Source: Chara braunii (taxonomy: Eukaryota; Streptophyta; Charophyceae; Charales; Characeae). From it: a stretch of 36,179 nt of DNA. The DNA lies in NCBI GenBank assembly GCA_003427395.1, contig BFEA01000541.1:392773-428951 (forward strand), in the 5' to 3' direction. Numbering within the stretch: position 1 is the stretch's first letter; every line of letters begins with the position of its first letter. Shown here in pieces: positions 1 through 10,108 of this stretch. The position numbers and the translations under genes are program-made. The notes under the pieces were generated by a model that worked only from the letters and a program-made list of their open reading frames with translations, did not search any database and was not told the origin of the DNA.

Positions 1-460
1 CAATAGGGAAAAAAGAGAGTTTGCACTCAACGGGTGCGAAAATCAACATCATTTCATCGATCTGTCGCCCTCGCCCTTTGGCCAATAGCATCGCAAGTAC
101 CGGATTCCGCCAGAGGACGTTGGAGGCAATGCTCGGGTTTCCGCACGAGTGGGAAGTGCCATCCACAACGCCAAGGGATACCTTTTCTTTTCTGTTTTTT
201 TTTTCGTTTCTATATTCTTCTCTCAACTTCTGTTTCTTTTTGCCTTTCCACTACCTACTCCTAAGACTATCTAGAGGGGACCCCTGCAAGCATAGTTTTC
301 CTCTCTCTGTGAAGGGGAGATTTCATGTTGCCCCTTGCCCCTAATGGTTAGGGTATAGGGTTGGGGCCGCCAGTGGGGGTCTGGCTAACACAAAGNCCGN
401 NACCTGCCAGTAGCTGTGCCTCCCTTTCTCATCGNCCCCCACCCTTCATCGNNTANCAGC
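1..460. other. No recognisable gene; ambiguous bases
   Basis: Mixed-composition sequence with a T-rich tract near 190-250 and single or double ambiguous bases at 396, 400-401, 435, 452-453 and 456. The short open frames on the plus strand overlap in two phases and show no domain. The clustered Ns suggest poor consensus or a low-quality contig junction. Confidence 0.5.
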
Positions 461-467
461 AGAGGCT

Positions 468-650
468 ATGGCCAACACTCTCCCACACACCACACACAAC
501 CCACTCGCGCTCACACTCACACCCGTGTTGGTCATAGACCCCGCTAATACCGATCAGNCTATGGCCAACACTCTCCCACACACCACACACAACCCACTCG
601 CGCTCACACTCACACCCGTGTTGGTCATAGACCCCGCTAATACCGATCAG
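468..650. repeat. Exact 90-bp tandem duplication flanking an N
   Basis: Positions 468-557 and 561-650 are identical over 90 bases and are separated by three bases including an N at 558. The unit is CA-rich and contains many CACAC and CTCACAC words. Perfect identity in a window where other repeats are strongly diverged, with an ambiguous base at the joint, points to an unmerged assembly overlap rather than a biological duplication, though a very recent duplication is possible. Confidence 0.8.
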
Positions 651-849
651 GGGAATCCAGAGGACTATCACAGTCCGTTGGCACTAAGTGCGCCGCAGGC
701 GGCCAGGGCACTCTCACACTGGGTACCAAAACCGTAAAACCCCAAAAAATGTGCACATGGCTGGTCACACGCAATGGGTCCGACCCCAAACAACCATTCG
801 CGAACCCATTTGTCAGCGGCCTGCGGGCCCGCGGGTGTGGAGAATTTGG

Positions 850-869
850 GGTAACCTCCGGAGGTTACC
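850..869. repeat. 20-bp perfect palindrome
   Basis: GGTAACCTCC followed directly by GGAGGTTACC is a perfect 10+10 palindrome with no spacer. It sits just past the end of the CA-rich duplicated segment, immediately before an AT-rich stretch. Function unknown. A related GGAGGTAAC word occurs in the hairpin region near 28.2 kb. Confidence 0.85.
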
Positions 870-1626
870 GTAAAATCCTTATTCTTTTTTTAATTAATTT
901 TTGAAAATGAAGGCAAATTGGAAACGAAGATTTGCATGAGGACGGTCCCATCAGTCCCATGTTTTTATTCTTATTTTTTTCAAGTGTCATGCGCATGTTT
1001 TCACATGTCTTCCGCAGGTCATCCGCTCGCGTCCGCAAATGTTGCGCCCCCTTTCCGATTGTCCGCTTTATCGCGGCGACGAGCGTTCGATTCCAACAGC
1101 CGCCTGCCTTCTCTTCATATTCCGGGCACCGCTCCTCCAAGTAGTAAAGCACCTTCCTTTGGCATTGAAAACCTGTGAACATCGTAATTGTAATTGCCCC
1201 AGAGTTTCGACCAAATACAGACACAAACACAACGTATGGTGGACATGGGGAGTTTGCACAAGGCTGGCCTCTTGATGCATTACAGTTGATGGATTCCTCA
1301 GGATGCCTTGTGGATTCGCAGTGGGAGACATGTGTGGTAGTCGACACGCACACCATCGGCGCGCAGGTGTCTATCCGGTCGTGTCGAGGTGCTAGCCATC
1401 TTCCTCCATGGCCATTTTCAGTGGCCGTGTAGCCATTGCCAAGTGCATACGCACCTTTCTGTCCTGCCTGCCTTTCCAACCATTCGACGTGGTTGTTTTT
1501 CGTGTCATTCATTGAAAAAAAAGAAAGAGCTGGCATAATTAAATAAAATAAAAAAAGAAAATATAAGCTTTCATACTCCTCGTACATCGGGACGAAGAAG
1601 ATAGCAGTCGTATACAAACAGAACAT
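865..1626 (-). CDS. Unrecognised 253-codon open frame, doubtful
   Basis: This is the longest stop-free frame in the window. The first 40 residues are hydrophobic and aromatic, reading mostly AT-rich DNA. The middle has no family signature that I recognise. Residues roughly 150-220 are charged and look more protein-like (FQCQRKVLYYLEERCPEYEE, later a basic stretch ending in NKNKN). The C-terminus ends in low-complexity K/I-rich residues. There is no clear signal peptide and no conserved motif, and other frames overlap it. It may contain an exon or transposon relic around 960-1180, or it may be chance. I assign no function. Confidence 0.12.
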   Translation of the reverse strand: MFCLYTTAIFFVPMYEEYESLYFLFLFYLIMPALSFFSMNDTKNNHVEWLERQAGQKGAYALGNGYTATENGHGGRWLAPRHDRIDTCAPMVCVSTTTHVSHCESTRHPEESINCNASRGQPCANSPCPPYVVFVSVFGRNSGAITITMFTGFQCQRKVLYYLEERCPEYEEKAGGCWNRTLVAAIKRTIGKGAQHLRTRADDLRKTCENMRMTLEKNKNKNMGLMGPSSCKSSFPICLHFQKLIKKRIRILR

Positions 1627-1682
1627 GTAAGTTATCCTAGTACTCGTCCAGATACTTCGGGATTAAAAAGATAGTAGTCTAT
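1571..1682. repeat. Degenerate direct duplication, about 70-bp period
   Basis: Two diverged copies of a unit containing ATACT, CGGGA, AAGATAG and AGTC words lie near 1571-1611 and 1640-1682, with period about 70 bp. Copy one reads GACGAAGAAGATAGCAGTCG and copy two reads GATTAAAAAGATAGTAGTCT at the equivalent place. This is a short intergenic tandem duplication with no coding signal. Confidence 0.55.
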
Positions 1683-1886
1683 CTCTGGGGCCCAAACCTC
1701 AGTGTCTAGGCGTTTTATGCACAATGTAAGGGTTCATGAGAGGTTGTTTCCGGCCTTTTACTTCAGCAAACACGACAATCTCTGCATTGCTCGACCTGCT
1801 TGGAAAAATGGATAGGCTCTCCATTCGCATCATCGAAATCGTGATGGGGGGGAAGGATACTGGAGAGGCAAAATGCATGAAGGCAC

Positions 1887-2018
1887 GTCAAAACAAATGT
1901 CGAGCTGGATGGCATACGGTTGGACGACATATGGCAGGCCATATCAGAAATCGAGCGAGCTGCCTGACAGGCCAGTTCCGAAATAGAGCGGGATGGCATC
2001 AAGCATATGAGATCTAAA
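1887..2018 (+). pseudogene. Possible coiled-coil protein relic with stops
   Basis: One plus-strand frame reads ELDGIRLDDIWQAISEIERA, then a stop, then QASSEIERDGIKHMRS. The segments SEIERA and SEIERD recur about 14 codons apart, and hydrophobic residues fall in a heptad-like spacing, as in an amphipathic helix. The frame is broken by a TGA between the two segments and another after about 44 codons. It lies 500 bases upstream of the SANT-like relic on the same strand and could be a fragment of a similar element, but nothing links the two directly. I see no start codon or splice sites that would make it functional. Confidence 0.25.
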
Positions 2019-2381
2019 GGCCCATGAGATACACTCCCACATGGCAGATCAGTTGTCTTGCAGGGAGGCAAAAGGCATGGGGATGCTTTGTCAAGGGGGA
2101 AAGGGCAACGACTTCGTGGACATTTGGCTGGGGATGCACGTTGTGGGTGTGGCATTTTTTAAATTTTTTTCTTACTTCTTGGTCATGGGAGGCGATCATG
2201 ATGAGTATGGGGAGCTTGCCGCTCGTCACAAACAACTACATAAAGCAGTCATCCTATAGCGATGGTGGAAGTAGCTCAGGGATGCCACACTGCAGTGGGC
2301 AACCTTGGAGGATGTGTCGCAGGGAAATCTTCATTGTTGTATGTTTGTTGCAAGGAAGTTTAATGTGGAAGGCTTCAGTGT

Positions 2382-3222
2382 ATGGGGGAGGTTCTCTCTC
2401 TGTCTCTCTATGGTACACAGGGAGGCCACAATACAGAAACTTTACACACGTGTAGCTCGATCTTTTTGCTTGATGGTAGGAAAAGGTTAAAAAAAAACAG
2501 CAATGGAGAGCGGTCGATTATGGGGGAAATCTTACGAGGAGCTCTCCAATCCGACAGTGGGTCTGGTAGTGTTGGACAACCTTCGTCCAACATGCATGGT
2601 ATGTAGCCATCATGGGGATATTCTGATGGCAAGACGAGCGGGGAGGATGATTAATTCACGCCGCCATCCGCTGAACTTCCCACGCAACAACTTTCAACAC
2701 CATCGGTGTGCGACATCACGAACCCTTATAACACTATGACGGGAGGTCATACTCCTCGTGCTCTGTTGGGGGAGGGAACGCATGTGGAGGTGGATGCAGT
2801 GACCACCTTTGTGACACATTACATGACGCTGAACATGTCTGCATGTTTACATCACGGGCAGTTTCGTTGGTTGCTGTTGTCACCAGGAGGATCATCTTCC
2901 TCGTTCTGTGGACCATCACCTTCTCGCGGTGGGCCAGCACATCCGTCTGGAAGGCTTCCTCAACATGGAGGAGAGAGGACGACAACGAACTTCAGGTAAG
3001 GTGCACGAATTGACGAGCATGGTTTGACGGAGCGACAATCCACTACGGAAGAAGGAGACGATAGAGATGATGATGATGCTTTTGAGCCTTCAAATAAAGG
3101 ATGAAAGAATGAGAGGGGTAGTGGCTGGGATCGCATCCTCCTCATTGCACTTATAGAGGCTAAAAGGTTAGAGGTAATCGACCTAGAATCATGCAAATTT
3201 GACGGTGGGCCTTTGAAGTAGG
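2382..3222 (+). pseudogene. Decayed SANT/Myb-like (trihelix-type) reading frame
   Basis: A single phase stays protein-like across about 840 bases despite stops at 2604 (TAG), 2652 (TAA), 2997 (TAA), about 3102 (TGA) and 3222 (TAG). Reading through gives a G/S-rich start (SDSGSGSVGQPSS), a P/S/T-rich part (TPPSAELPTQQLSTPS), another S/G/P-rich segment (GGPAHPSGRLPQHGG), an acidic linker (TTEEGDDRDDDDAFEPSNKG) and then GWDRILLIALIEAKRLEVID. An acidic low-complexity linker followed by a tryptophan and an amphipathic helix ending in K/R is the layout of SANT/MADF/trihelix DNA-binding domains. The rest of the fold is not visible. CAG/GTAAG at about 2994-3001 looks like a splice donor, but the frame continues through it, so I treat it as chance. 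The family call is inference from residue pattern, not from a search. Confidence 0.35.
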
Positions 3223-3330
3223 AGGTGGTTGTACAAGCAATAAAAAGGATTAGCGGAAGAAAAATTGGCAAAAGGGCGTACTCGCACTAACCTCCTCATT
3301 GCACATATAGAGGTTAAAAAGCACAAACGG
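3137..3330 (+). repeat. Direct repeat of the SANT-like helix segment
   Basis: CCTCCTCATTGCAC followed by TATAGAGG and a run of A and G occurs near 3137-3171 and again near 3291-3330, about 154 bp apart. In both places one frame reads LLIA-x-IE-x-K, but the second copy is in a different phase from the first. This is a partial tandem duplication of the pseudogene tail. Confidence 0.55.
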
Positions 3331-3439
3331 TTAGCTGGTAGCTCGATCATAAAGTGAAAAATTTACGGTCGCTTATTTGACCCAAATTCAGAGTGAGAAG
3401 TATATTCTTCATGGTAAGCAGTATGCATCCGCATTTTAT

Positions 3440-5035
3440 TTGCCATGAATTCAGGATTTTCAAACTGTCTAAACATATTGTTTTCGGGTTGTTCAAACCC
3501 TTCACAACTTCAGGATGATTCGGGATTTTCATACTGCCTAAACAAGTTGTTTTTGGGGTGTTCAAACCGTTCACCACTTCAAGATGGTTCGTGGTTTTCA
3601 AACTGTCTATCTCAGCAACTGTTTAGGCAATTTGAAAATCACGAACAATCCTGAAGTGGTGAAGGATTTGAACAACCGTAAAAATATCTGTTTAGGCAGT
3701 ATGAAATTCATAAACGATCGTGAAGTGGTGAAGCGTATGAAACACCCTGAAAACAACCTATCTTGACAACTGTCTAGGCAACCTGAAAATCATGAACAAT
3801 CCTGAAGTAATGAAGGGTCTGGACACCCTAAAAACCACATGTTTAAGCATTCTGAAAATCCCGAACCATCCGAAAGTGGTGAAGGGTCTCAACACCCTGA
3901 AAATCTTGAATCATCATGAAGTGGTAAATGGTCTTAACACCTTAAAATAATGTTCAGATATTTCACCACTTCATGATGATTCGGGATTTTCAGACTGGTA
4001 AATGGTCTTAACACCTTAAAATAATGTTCGGATATTTCACCACTTCATGATGATTCGGAATTTTCAGACTGCCTAAACATGTTGCTTTCAAGGTGGTCAG
4101 ACCCTTCACCACTTCAGGGTGGTTCAAGATTTTCAAACTTTCTAAATATATTGTTTTTATGGTGTTCAGACCCTTTACCACTTCATTATGGTTCGACATT
4201 TTCATACTGCCTATCTTAGCAACTATTTAGGCAATCTGAAAATCTCGAAGAATCATGAAGTAGTGAAGGGTCTGAACACTGTGAAAACAACTTGTTTAGG
4301 TAACATGAAAATCCTGAAAGATCCTGAAGTGGTGAAAAGTCTGAAACACCCTGAAAACGATATATGTTGACAAGTGTTTAGGCAACCCATAAATCCCGAA
4401 GAATCCTTAAGTGGTGAAGGGTCAAAACACCTTGAAAGCAACTTGTTTAGGCAGTACGAAAATCCCGAACCATCTTGAAGTGGTGAAGGATCTGAACACC
4501 CGGAAAACAACCTGTCTTGGCAATTGTTTAGGCAATCTGAAATCAGGAACGGTCCTGAAGTGGTGAAGGGTATGAACACCCTGAAGAACCCCCTGAAAAT
4601 AACTTGTTTAGGCAGTCTGGAAATCCCGAACACTCCTGAAGTGGTGAAGGGTTTGAATAGCTCGAAAACAATCTATCTTAACCACTGTTTAGGCAGTTTG
4701 AAAATATCGAACGATCCTGAAGTGGTGAGAGGTCTGAACACATTGAAAACAACTTGTTTAGGCAGACTGAAAATCGCGAACAATCATGAAGTGGAAAGGG
4801 TTTGAACACCCTGAAAACAATTTATCTTAGCAACTGTTTAGGGAGTTCGAAAATCCCGAACGGTCCTGAAGTGATGAAGGATTTGAACACAATGAAAACC
4901 ACATGTTTAGGCAGGATGAAAATCACAAACAATCCTGAAGTGGTAAAGGGTTTGGACACTCTGAAAACCATCTATCTTGACAATTGTTTAGGCAGTCTTA
5001 AAATCTCGAACGGTCCCGAAGTGGTGAATGGTAAA
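3440..5035. repeat. Degenerate minisatellite, 69/81-bp units, internal inversions
   Basis: About twenty diverged copies share three blocks: TGTTTAGGCAGTCTGAAAAT, CCTGAAGTGGTGAAGGGTCT and GAACACCCTGAAAACAAC. The basic unit is 69 bp. Some units carry a 12-bp insert (TATCTTAGCAAC), giving 81 bp. Both lengths are multiples of three, so a recurrent peptide (PEVVKGLNTLKTTCLGSLKI) reads through several units in one frame, up to 93 codons at 4524-4805. Orientation alternates: reverse at about 3450-3610, forward at 3620-3955, reverse at 3955-4215, forward at 4220-5030. Both reverse-to-forward junctions (about 3605-3635 and 4205-4235) sit on the TATCTTAGCAAC insert. No start, domain or codon bias argues for translation. 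Confidence 0.85.
3922..4069. repeat. Recent 74-bp duplication inside the minisatellite
   Basis: Positions 3922-3995 and 3996-4069 are near-identical copies that differ at only a few sites, for example TGTTCAGATA against TGTTCGGATA. Each copy already contains the forward-to-reverse orientation switch. The duplication therefore happened after that switch and is among the youngest events in the array. Confidence 0.8.
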
Positions 5036-5414
5036 ATTACGTATGATAAAAAGTATAATTGTTCTTAACCTTCTCTCATAAAAAATGAAGGCGATCGACC
5101 CGTTACTGCGATGGATCCCACGGGAAAAAAAAAAATAAATCCTCGACCAATATTTGTGGTTACTTCTGTGTGACTCACAACCCCAAACAACACCACACCG
5201 ACGGCATGATAGCGACCTTGTCCTTAACGAAATGGGAACACGGTGTGATTTGAAACATCGAGTACCCAAATTCGGCCGAACCCAATTTTGCAATTTATAT
5301 GGCTTTGCAACCGCAGTGTAAGTGTATCCTCGGTTCAACCAATTCAATCATCTGCCTGGACAAGAGGTTTTTTTCGACCTTCATATTACCATTGTTATAG
5401 CATTATAGGGGGTG
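5036..5414. other. No feature seen
   Basis: AT-leaning intergenic sequence after the minisatellite. A minus-strand open frame at 4988-5347 begins inside low-complexity DNA and ends in minisatellite. It has no recognisable motif and is not called. Confidence 0.5.
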
Positions 5415-5500
5415 GGTCCCACTTGGACAAAGTATAAGAGATATTGACACTAGATTATGGAGATCAACAACCAAATATCCTAATCCATGCAAGTGGGACC
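5415..5500. repeat. 11-bp inverted repeat with 64-bp loop
   Basis: GGTCCCACTTG at 5415-5425 is the exact reverse complement of CAAGTGGGACC at 5490-5500. The 64-base interval is AT-rich. It could be the ends of a very small fold-back element or a chance structure; no target-site duplication is obvious. Confidence 0.55.
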
Positions 5501-6594
5501 TTGCCCCGGGAAACCCCGTAGCAGCCAGCCCAAGTTAAAGCCTCCAACGAGGAAACATGGGGGGGATGCAACCAACCCACAAGTGGGTTACGCCAGCCAG
5601 AGATCAGCCAGTAGCATCAGTAGGGCACACAATGATTTCCGAGAGCGGACAACCATGACTGTCCTGGGAAGACAAGGTTACCTCATATCCCATCCTTGAG
5701 TCTATACTCCTAGTGCACCCCCCCCCCCCTATCCCTATTATCCACCTCAGTGTGACCAACACCCTGTGCATGTCATGCGCCTACTACAATACCATCAATG
5801 ATACTTGACGAAGCTTCTTTCATGGGTCAGTCCCTGTGTCTACCCTCCGATCCCTGTACGAAAAGGTGTTGATGCCACTACCATCATGTTGTTGTTTGAG
5901 GGGTGGAAAAACAACCACTTTCTTCCTTGAGTGGCTTGCTTGTTGCAAATTGTTGTCATACCAGGGCAATCATCATCTTTACCATCGAGGTCCACCTTCT
6001 TCTTCATGGTGGTTTGCGATACTGCAACTTGGTATCTGGCTCATGCAAGATCAACGCCTGTACTCACAAGCTTGGGGCGTGATGAGATGTTGTTTTCAAC
6101 AGTGGGTTATCATTAGCGGTTGGGGGTCGTAGGGAGAAGAGGAAGTTCATTGACGCTTTGTTGAAGGTTATTATCAAGGGTTAATTGGAGGTGGAACTAA
6201 ATTTTTGGTTGAGATTTTCGAGGTTTTTCGATTGAGAGGAGAAGAGCAGGGGGGTTTCATAAATACTTGACGGAAATATTTTTCTCTCAATTTTTATATA
6301 TGTTTTGACTTTCAATGTGCAGTATTTTTTCATGGCTATGGTGTGAATCTGCTCTCACCAGTATGACCAGTATGTGTGTCATTACGGATATGTATAGGGA
6401 CATTTGAATGCGGTTCTGAGCTGTGAATCATTTCCAAGATTTCAACAAACACCAAACTCAGCACACGCAGACCTTGACAAAAAATAAAATAAGGCAAAAA
6501 AAATAAAAAAGTTGAAAAACTTTATCCTCAAAAATATTTTTCAACGTTGGGGAGGTTAACCAAGGTTGAGAAGGTGCGGTCCGTGTTAACCGCT
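5501..6594. other. No gene; poly-C tract near 5720
   Basis: A run of ten or more C lies at about 5719-5730. The plus-strand open frames at 5836-6132 are rich in C, W, F and Q and look like translated non-coding DNA. The last 100 bases are A-rich and lead into the SINE dimer. Confidence 0.45.
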
Positions 6595-6599
6595 TGTGT

Positions 6600-6880
6600 G
6601 CCGCTCTGGAGGGCCAACAGGCCTATCTCTAGGTGGCGGGGGCCGACCTTGCCCAAGAATGTAAATGAGGTCGATGAGGATTGAGCCCAAGACCTTATAA
6701 ATGAGATTTTTGTGCCCCTTACTAACTGAGTTAGGCCATGCCACTCTGGAAGACCAACGATGTATCTCTAGGTGGCGGGGGGCAGCCTTACCCAAGAACG
6801 CAGATGAGGCCAATGAGATTTGAATCCAAGACCTCATGAATGCGACTTTTCTGCCCCTTACCAACTGAGCTAGGTTGTAG
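6600..6880 (-). mobile_element. Dimeric tRNA-derived SINE
   Basis: Read on the minus strand, two head-to-tail units of about 139 bp share a tRNA-like head and a common tail. The first unit has the A-box TAGCTCAGTTGG (complement of 6861-6872) and the B-box-like GGATTCAAATC (complement of 6817-6827). The second has TAACTCAGTTAG (complement of 6722-6733) and GGGCTCAATCC (complement of 6678-6688). Both tails carry GCCCCCGCCACCTAGAGATA. The A-to-B spacing of about 35 bp is tRNA-like. Short non-autonomous retroposons of this type are transcribed by RNA polymerase III from such internal boxes. The acceptor stem is not conserved, so these are not functional tRNAs. The plus-strand T-rich or A-rich flank after 6900 may be unrelated. 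Confidence 0.75.
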
Positions 6881-6903
6881 GATGCAAAGTGACTGTCCAT
6901 CCA

Positions 6904-7225
6904 TAAAAAAAAAAAAAAGGTATATTCCTTCTGAAAGGCATATAAAAAGGCGAACTAAACTTTTGCTGCCAACCAAGCAACATAGTTTACTTGCTCCTCT
7001 GGTCATGTTAGCAATATACAACTTCACAAAAATGTGTATGTGTCCGTATATGTGTGGGGGTCGTATTCGCAGCCCTAAGGTTGCAGTATTGTGGGTTGCC
7101 ACGTCTGCATCAAGGTGACGCAATTTTTTGCGGAAGGTGACCATTGTTTTGGATCATTAGGCTGGCCCAAAATTCACCACGCTAAGCCTGTTTGCAATGC
7201 AGAGGATACAGTGAAATGAGACACA
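6904..7225. other. No feature seen
   Basis: A poly-A run at about 6906-6918 follows the SINE on the plus strand. The short frames in both strands are overlapping shadows without motifs. Confidence 0.4.

Positions 7226-7257
<32 letters not shown>
7226..7257. repeat. (CT)n microsatellite
   Basis: A TC dinucleotide array of about 32 bases with one TTT interruption. It is followed by T-rich and TATATGTG sequence, and by a run of about 13 G near 7419-7431. Confidence 0.95.
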
Positions 7258-7439
7258 ATTTTTATTTTTATTTTTTTCTATATATGTGTATGTGTGCATC
7301 TCTCTAAAGGAGAAAAAAGGAATATAGGCCCTTAGGGCTTTGTTCCCCATGCCCCCACCACAGACAATGTGGTGTGTGAGAGAGTGTTGGCTTTAAATTA
7401 TGCTATTACTCAATGAGGGGGGGGGGGGGGGATAGATGA

Positions 7440-8400
7440 GAGGTACAACTACTGACAAAATCCTCAGCCTTTTCGTCAGCCAACCCTTCTCACTGGGGGC
7501 CAATCCTACTCCCTAACCGCCACAGATTAGGGCGGGGGAAACATGCATCCCCTTGATTGTTGTGTTTGTAGGGGTCTCCTATATAGGCTTAGGAGTACCA
7601 GTAGGTAGGTAGTACATCCACAAACGCTTGAAATGTACGCCTAAGTTTAAAACCATAAAAACTAGATGAATGAAATCATTTAATTTTGAATACTTGTGGG
7701 AGAGGGAGGGAATGAATATATATATTTTTTCCTTCCAACCCTTGGAGGTGATAAGAGCACTCCCAGGGAAGGGCATTCTCCTATCATGTTGACTGCATTC
7801 TATGAATGAAAAGTTGCAGGTGTTGGAAACCGGACCATATATAAAAATCAAATGTTTGTAGAAAATATAATTGATTGCCCCTATATGTGGCGATTTATTA
7901 TTCTCCTTACCATACATAGTTAATACTTTGCTCCCACTGTAAGCCCCTCGTATGCAGTTGATATTTTATAACAATTATGTCTCACGAACAATGAGCGTCC
8001 AAATTGTGAGCTTCAAGTTGTAGGTGAGGGAACCAGACCACACCCGTGTAGCCCCATACATTTTCCGCTTGTATCTGTTTTGTGTCTATTGGCTAACCTT
8101 TTTATTATCATCACTCCCACTTAACCTAGCTTTCCTTGTGATGAACTAAAAATTTGCAACTCATAACTTTCTTCGCGACTTTGGAAAAAACCTCATACAG
8201 AGGTTCATATGTCTCTAAGGCTTGATGACCGACGACCCTTTTTTTTAACTCTTCGAAATTTTGTACTATAGTCTTGGCTGAGAAGATGAGATGGTAATTG
8301 CGCAACTTGAATTCTGTTTGTTTTTGCATGCCGTGTAAACAAACCTTATTTTTTCGGCATGAGGTGTCCCTCGTTACTTGCAATCTCTAACTATAATTAT
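7440..8400. other. No gene recognised
   Basis: AT-rich intergenic DNA. The minus-strand frames at 7579-7917 and 8126-8383 are stop-free for 85-112 codons but show no domain, no bias and no plausible context. Confidence 0.4.
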
Positions 8401-8467
8401 CCTTCTCCTTCCTTCTCCTTCCTTCTCCTTCCTTCTCCTTCCTTCTCCTTCCTTCTCCGCCCTTCTC
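8401..8467. repeat. 10-bp minisatellite CCTTCTCCTT
   Basis: Five exact copies of CCTTCTCCTT at 8401-8450 are followed by two partial, mutated copies (CCTTCTCCGC, CCTTCTC). It is a purely pyrimidine strand and so a candidate for triplex-type DNA structure. Confidence 0.95.
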
Positions 8468-8984
8468 AATTGATGATCAAAAGTGCTTTGTTTGTTTTTG
8501 GCGTTGCTCATCTAACCCTCGCTTGGATCCTTATTTTCTTGCCTTCTTCCCTCAACCTTAATTTTCCCACACCATGATCTAAAAATGTAACTTCCAAGCA
8601 TTACCTAATCCTTTTTTCGCTTCCCTCTTGCTCATGCATCCCAAAATTATAAAATTAATATGTACGACTTTATTTCTCTCTAATCTAACTTGGAAGCTAG
8701 CGGAATCTTGAGCGTCCACTCACTGAGTAAAAAAGCACGAAGTATAGGAGATAAGAGAGCGCAATCAAAGAGGAATGACGAGATAATGACAACTATAATG
8801 GGTTTACATGCTGTTGCATCAGACTACGGGATGTGGGTGAACATGACGTACATAATTACGCTAAGCGTGGTGATGACTATGAAAGTAAATGAGTGTGAGA
8901 CGATCCACTGTCCACGTCAATATTTTGAGATGTGATTAAGGTTGTTTCACGCTGAAGGTTCATTAAAAGAGACAAAATAATATT

Positions 8985-10108
8985 CCTAAAATTATGTTTA
9001 TAGTTTGAATAGTAGTATCGTTCCTTCTTATGTGTCATCATTAACTTTTTTTTCTCCTTTATCTTTATTTGTGGCACAAGTGGTCAATAAGTTGCTGCAT
9101 TCCACCGAAAATAATTCTAAAGTCAGAATTTTAAAATCGGGTTTCAACAATTTAAAATGTGTCGAAAATTGTGAATGTTCCCCCCCTCCGGATAATGTTG
9201 AACATTCTAGAAAATTTGAAGCGTTCAAAATATTGAATATTATGAATATCATGTTTACATCGTAATACAAACAGACATTGAAAATTCTGAAAACTTCGAA
9301 GTGGTGAAAATGCTTAAAATTTTGAAACACCCCCTCAAGACATCTGGATGAATTTAAACACTTCAAATTTTAAAAAATTTGAGGAAGTAAAGATGCTAAA
9401 AGTTACGACCTCCCCCCCCCTCCGCCTGTTTTGCGTCCTTGAAGAAAGGGATTGTTCATAATTTTTTACATTTTCATCATTTTAAGAATTTCATAAATTT
9501 CATAGTCTAGATGTATATTAACGACAAAGATGCTGAAAAAAATGAACTCTAGCTCCTTCCCCATGCTTTGTTTTGTTTTGGGGGAGGTGTATTCATAACT
9601 TCAGTACATATGTAAATACTAAATATTAGTGGACCCGTTAACCACCTCTCGTCTGTGGTCTCTTTCCCTTCTTCCTCGTCTATTATTTTAATGTGTTTAA
9701 GTCGCATTAATAGATGATGAAATTTATATTTGCTACACAATTATCTTAATTTTTCATTTTTCCGTACTAATGTAAGTATGTAATTGTGCTTGAATTAGTC
9801 GCTCATTTTTTTATATAACTATATTTTCGATGCTTAGAAACTAATTAGGGGATCAAATTGTGTTTACAGTTTGAATGACAGTATCCGTCCTTCATAAATG
9901 TCATATCTGAAGTTTTGTTTATCTCTCTCTCTCTCTTTGTTTGTGCTTCGTTTCCCTACTTCCTTTTTCAGTATTTTAATGTGTGCATCCCACATTAATA
10001 GGTGATGAAATATGCATTTGCTTCACAACTTTCATGATTTTTTAGCTGTTCGTAGTAGTAAGTATATAATTTTGTTTGAATTTGTCACTCACTATTTGTA
10101 TGACTATG
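8985..10108. repeat. Diverged tandem duplication in AT-rich DNA
   Basis: Three stretches recur. The block around 9650-9832 (TTTTAATGTGT, CATTAATAG, TGATGAAAT, AAGTATGTAATT) reappears at about 9935-10108 with period about 285 bp. A separate block at 8992-9050 (TAGTTTGAATAGTAGTATCG) reappears as CAGTTTGAATGACAGTATCC at 9857-9917. This indicates an old duplication of a larger AT-rich segment. No coding content was recognised. Confidence 0.6.
9268..9345 (+). repeat. Possible isolated minisatellite unit
   Basis: The sequence around TTGAAAATTCTGAAAACTTC and GAAGTGGTGAAAATG, followed by TTTTGAAACACCC, resembles a diverged unit of the 3.4-5.0 kb array, including the GAAGTGGTGAA core and the ACACCC spacing. 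The neighbouring GAACATTCTAGAAAATTTGA may be a second, worse copy. AT-rich composition makes chance resemblance possible. Confidence 0.3.

Noticed and set aside
340-362. TTAGGG-like words (GGTTAGGGTATAGGG)
   Set aside because: Only two imperfect units; not an interstitial telomere array.
2990-3002. Splice donor CAG/GTAAG ending a real exon
   Set aside because: The same phase continues protein-like on the far side, so the relic reads straight through it.
7226-7257. CRISPR array anywhere in the window
   Set aside because: No set of identical repeats with unique equal-length spacers exists; all arrays are micro- or minisatellites.
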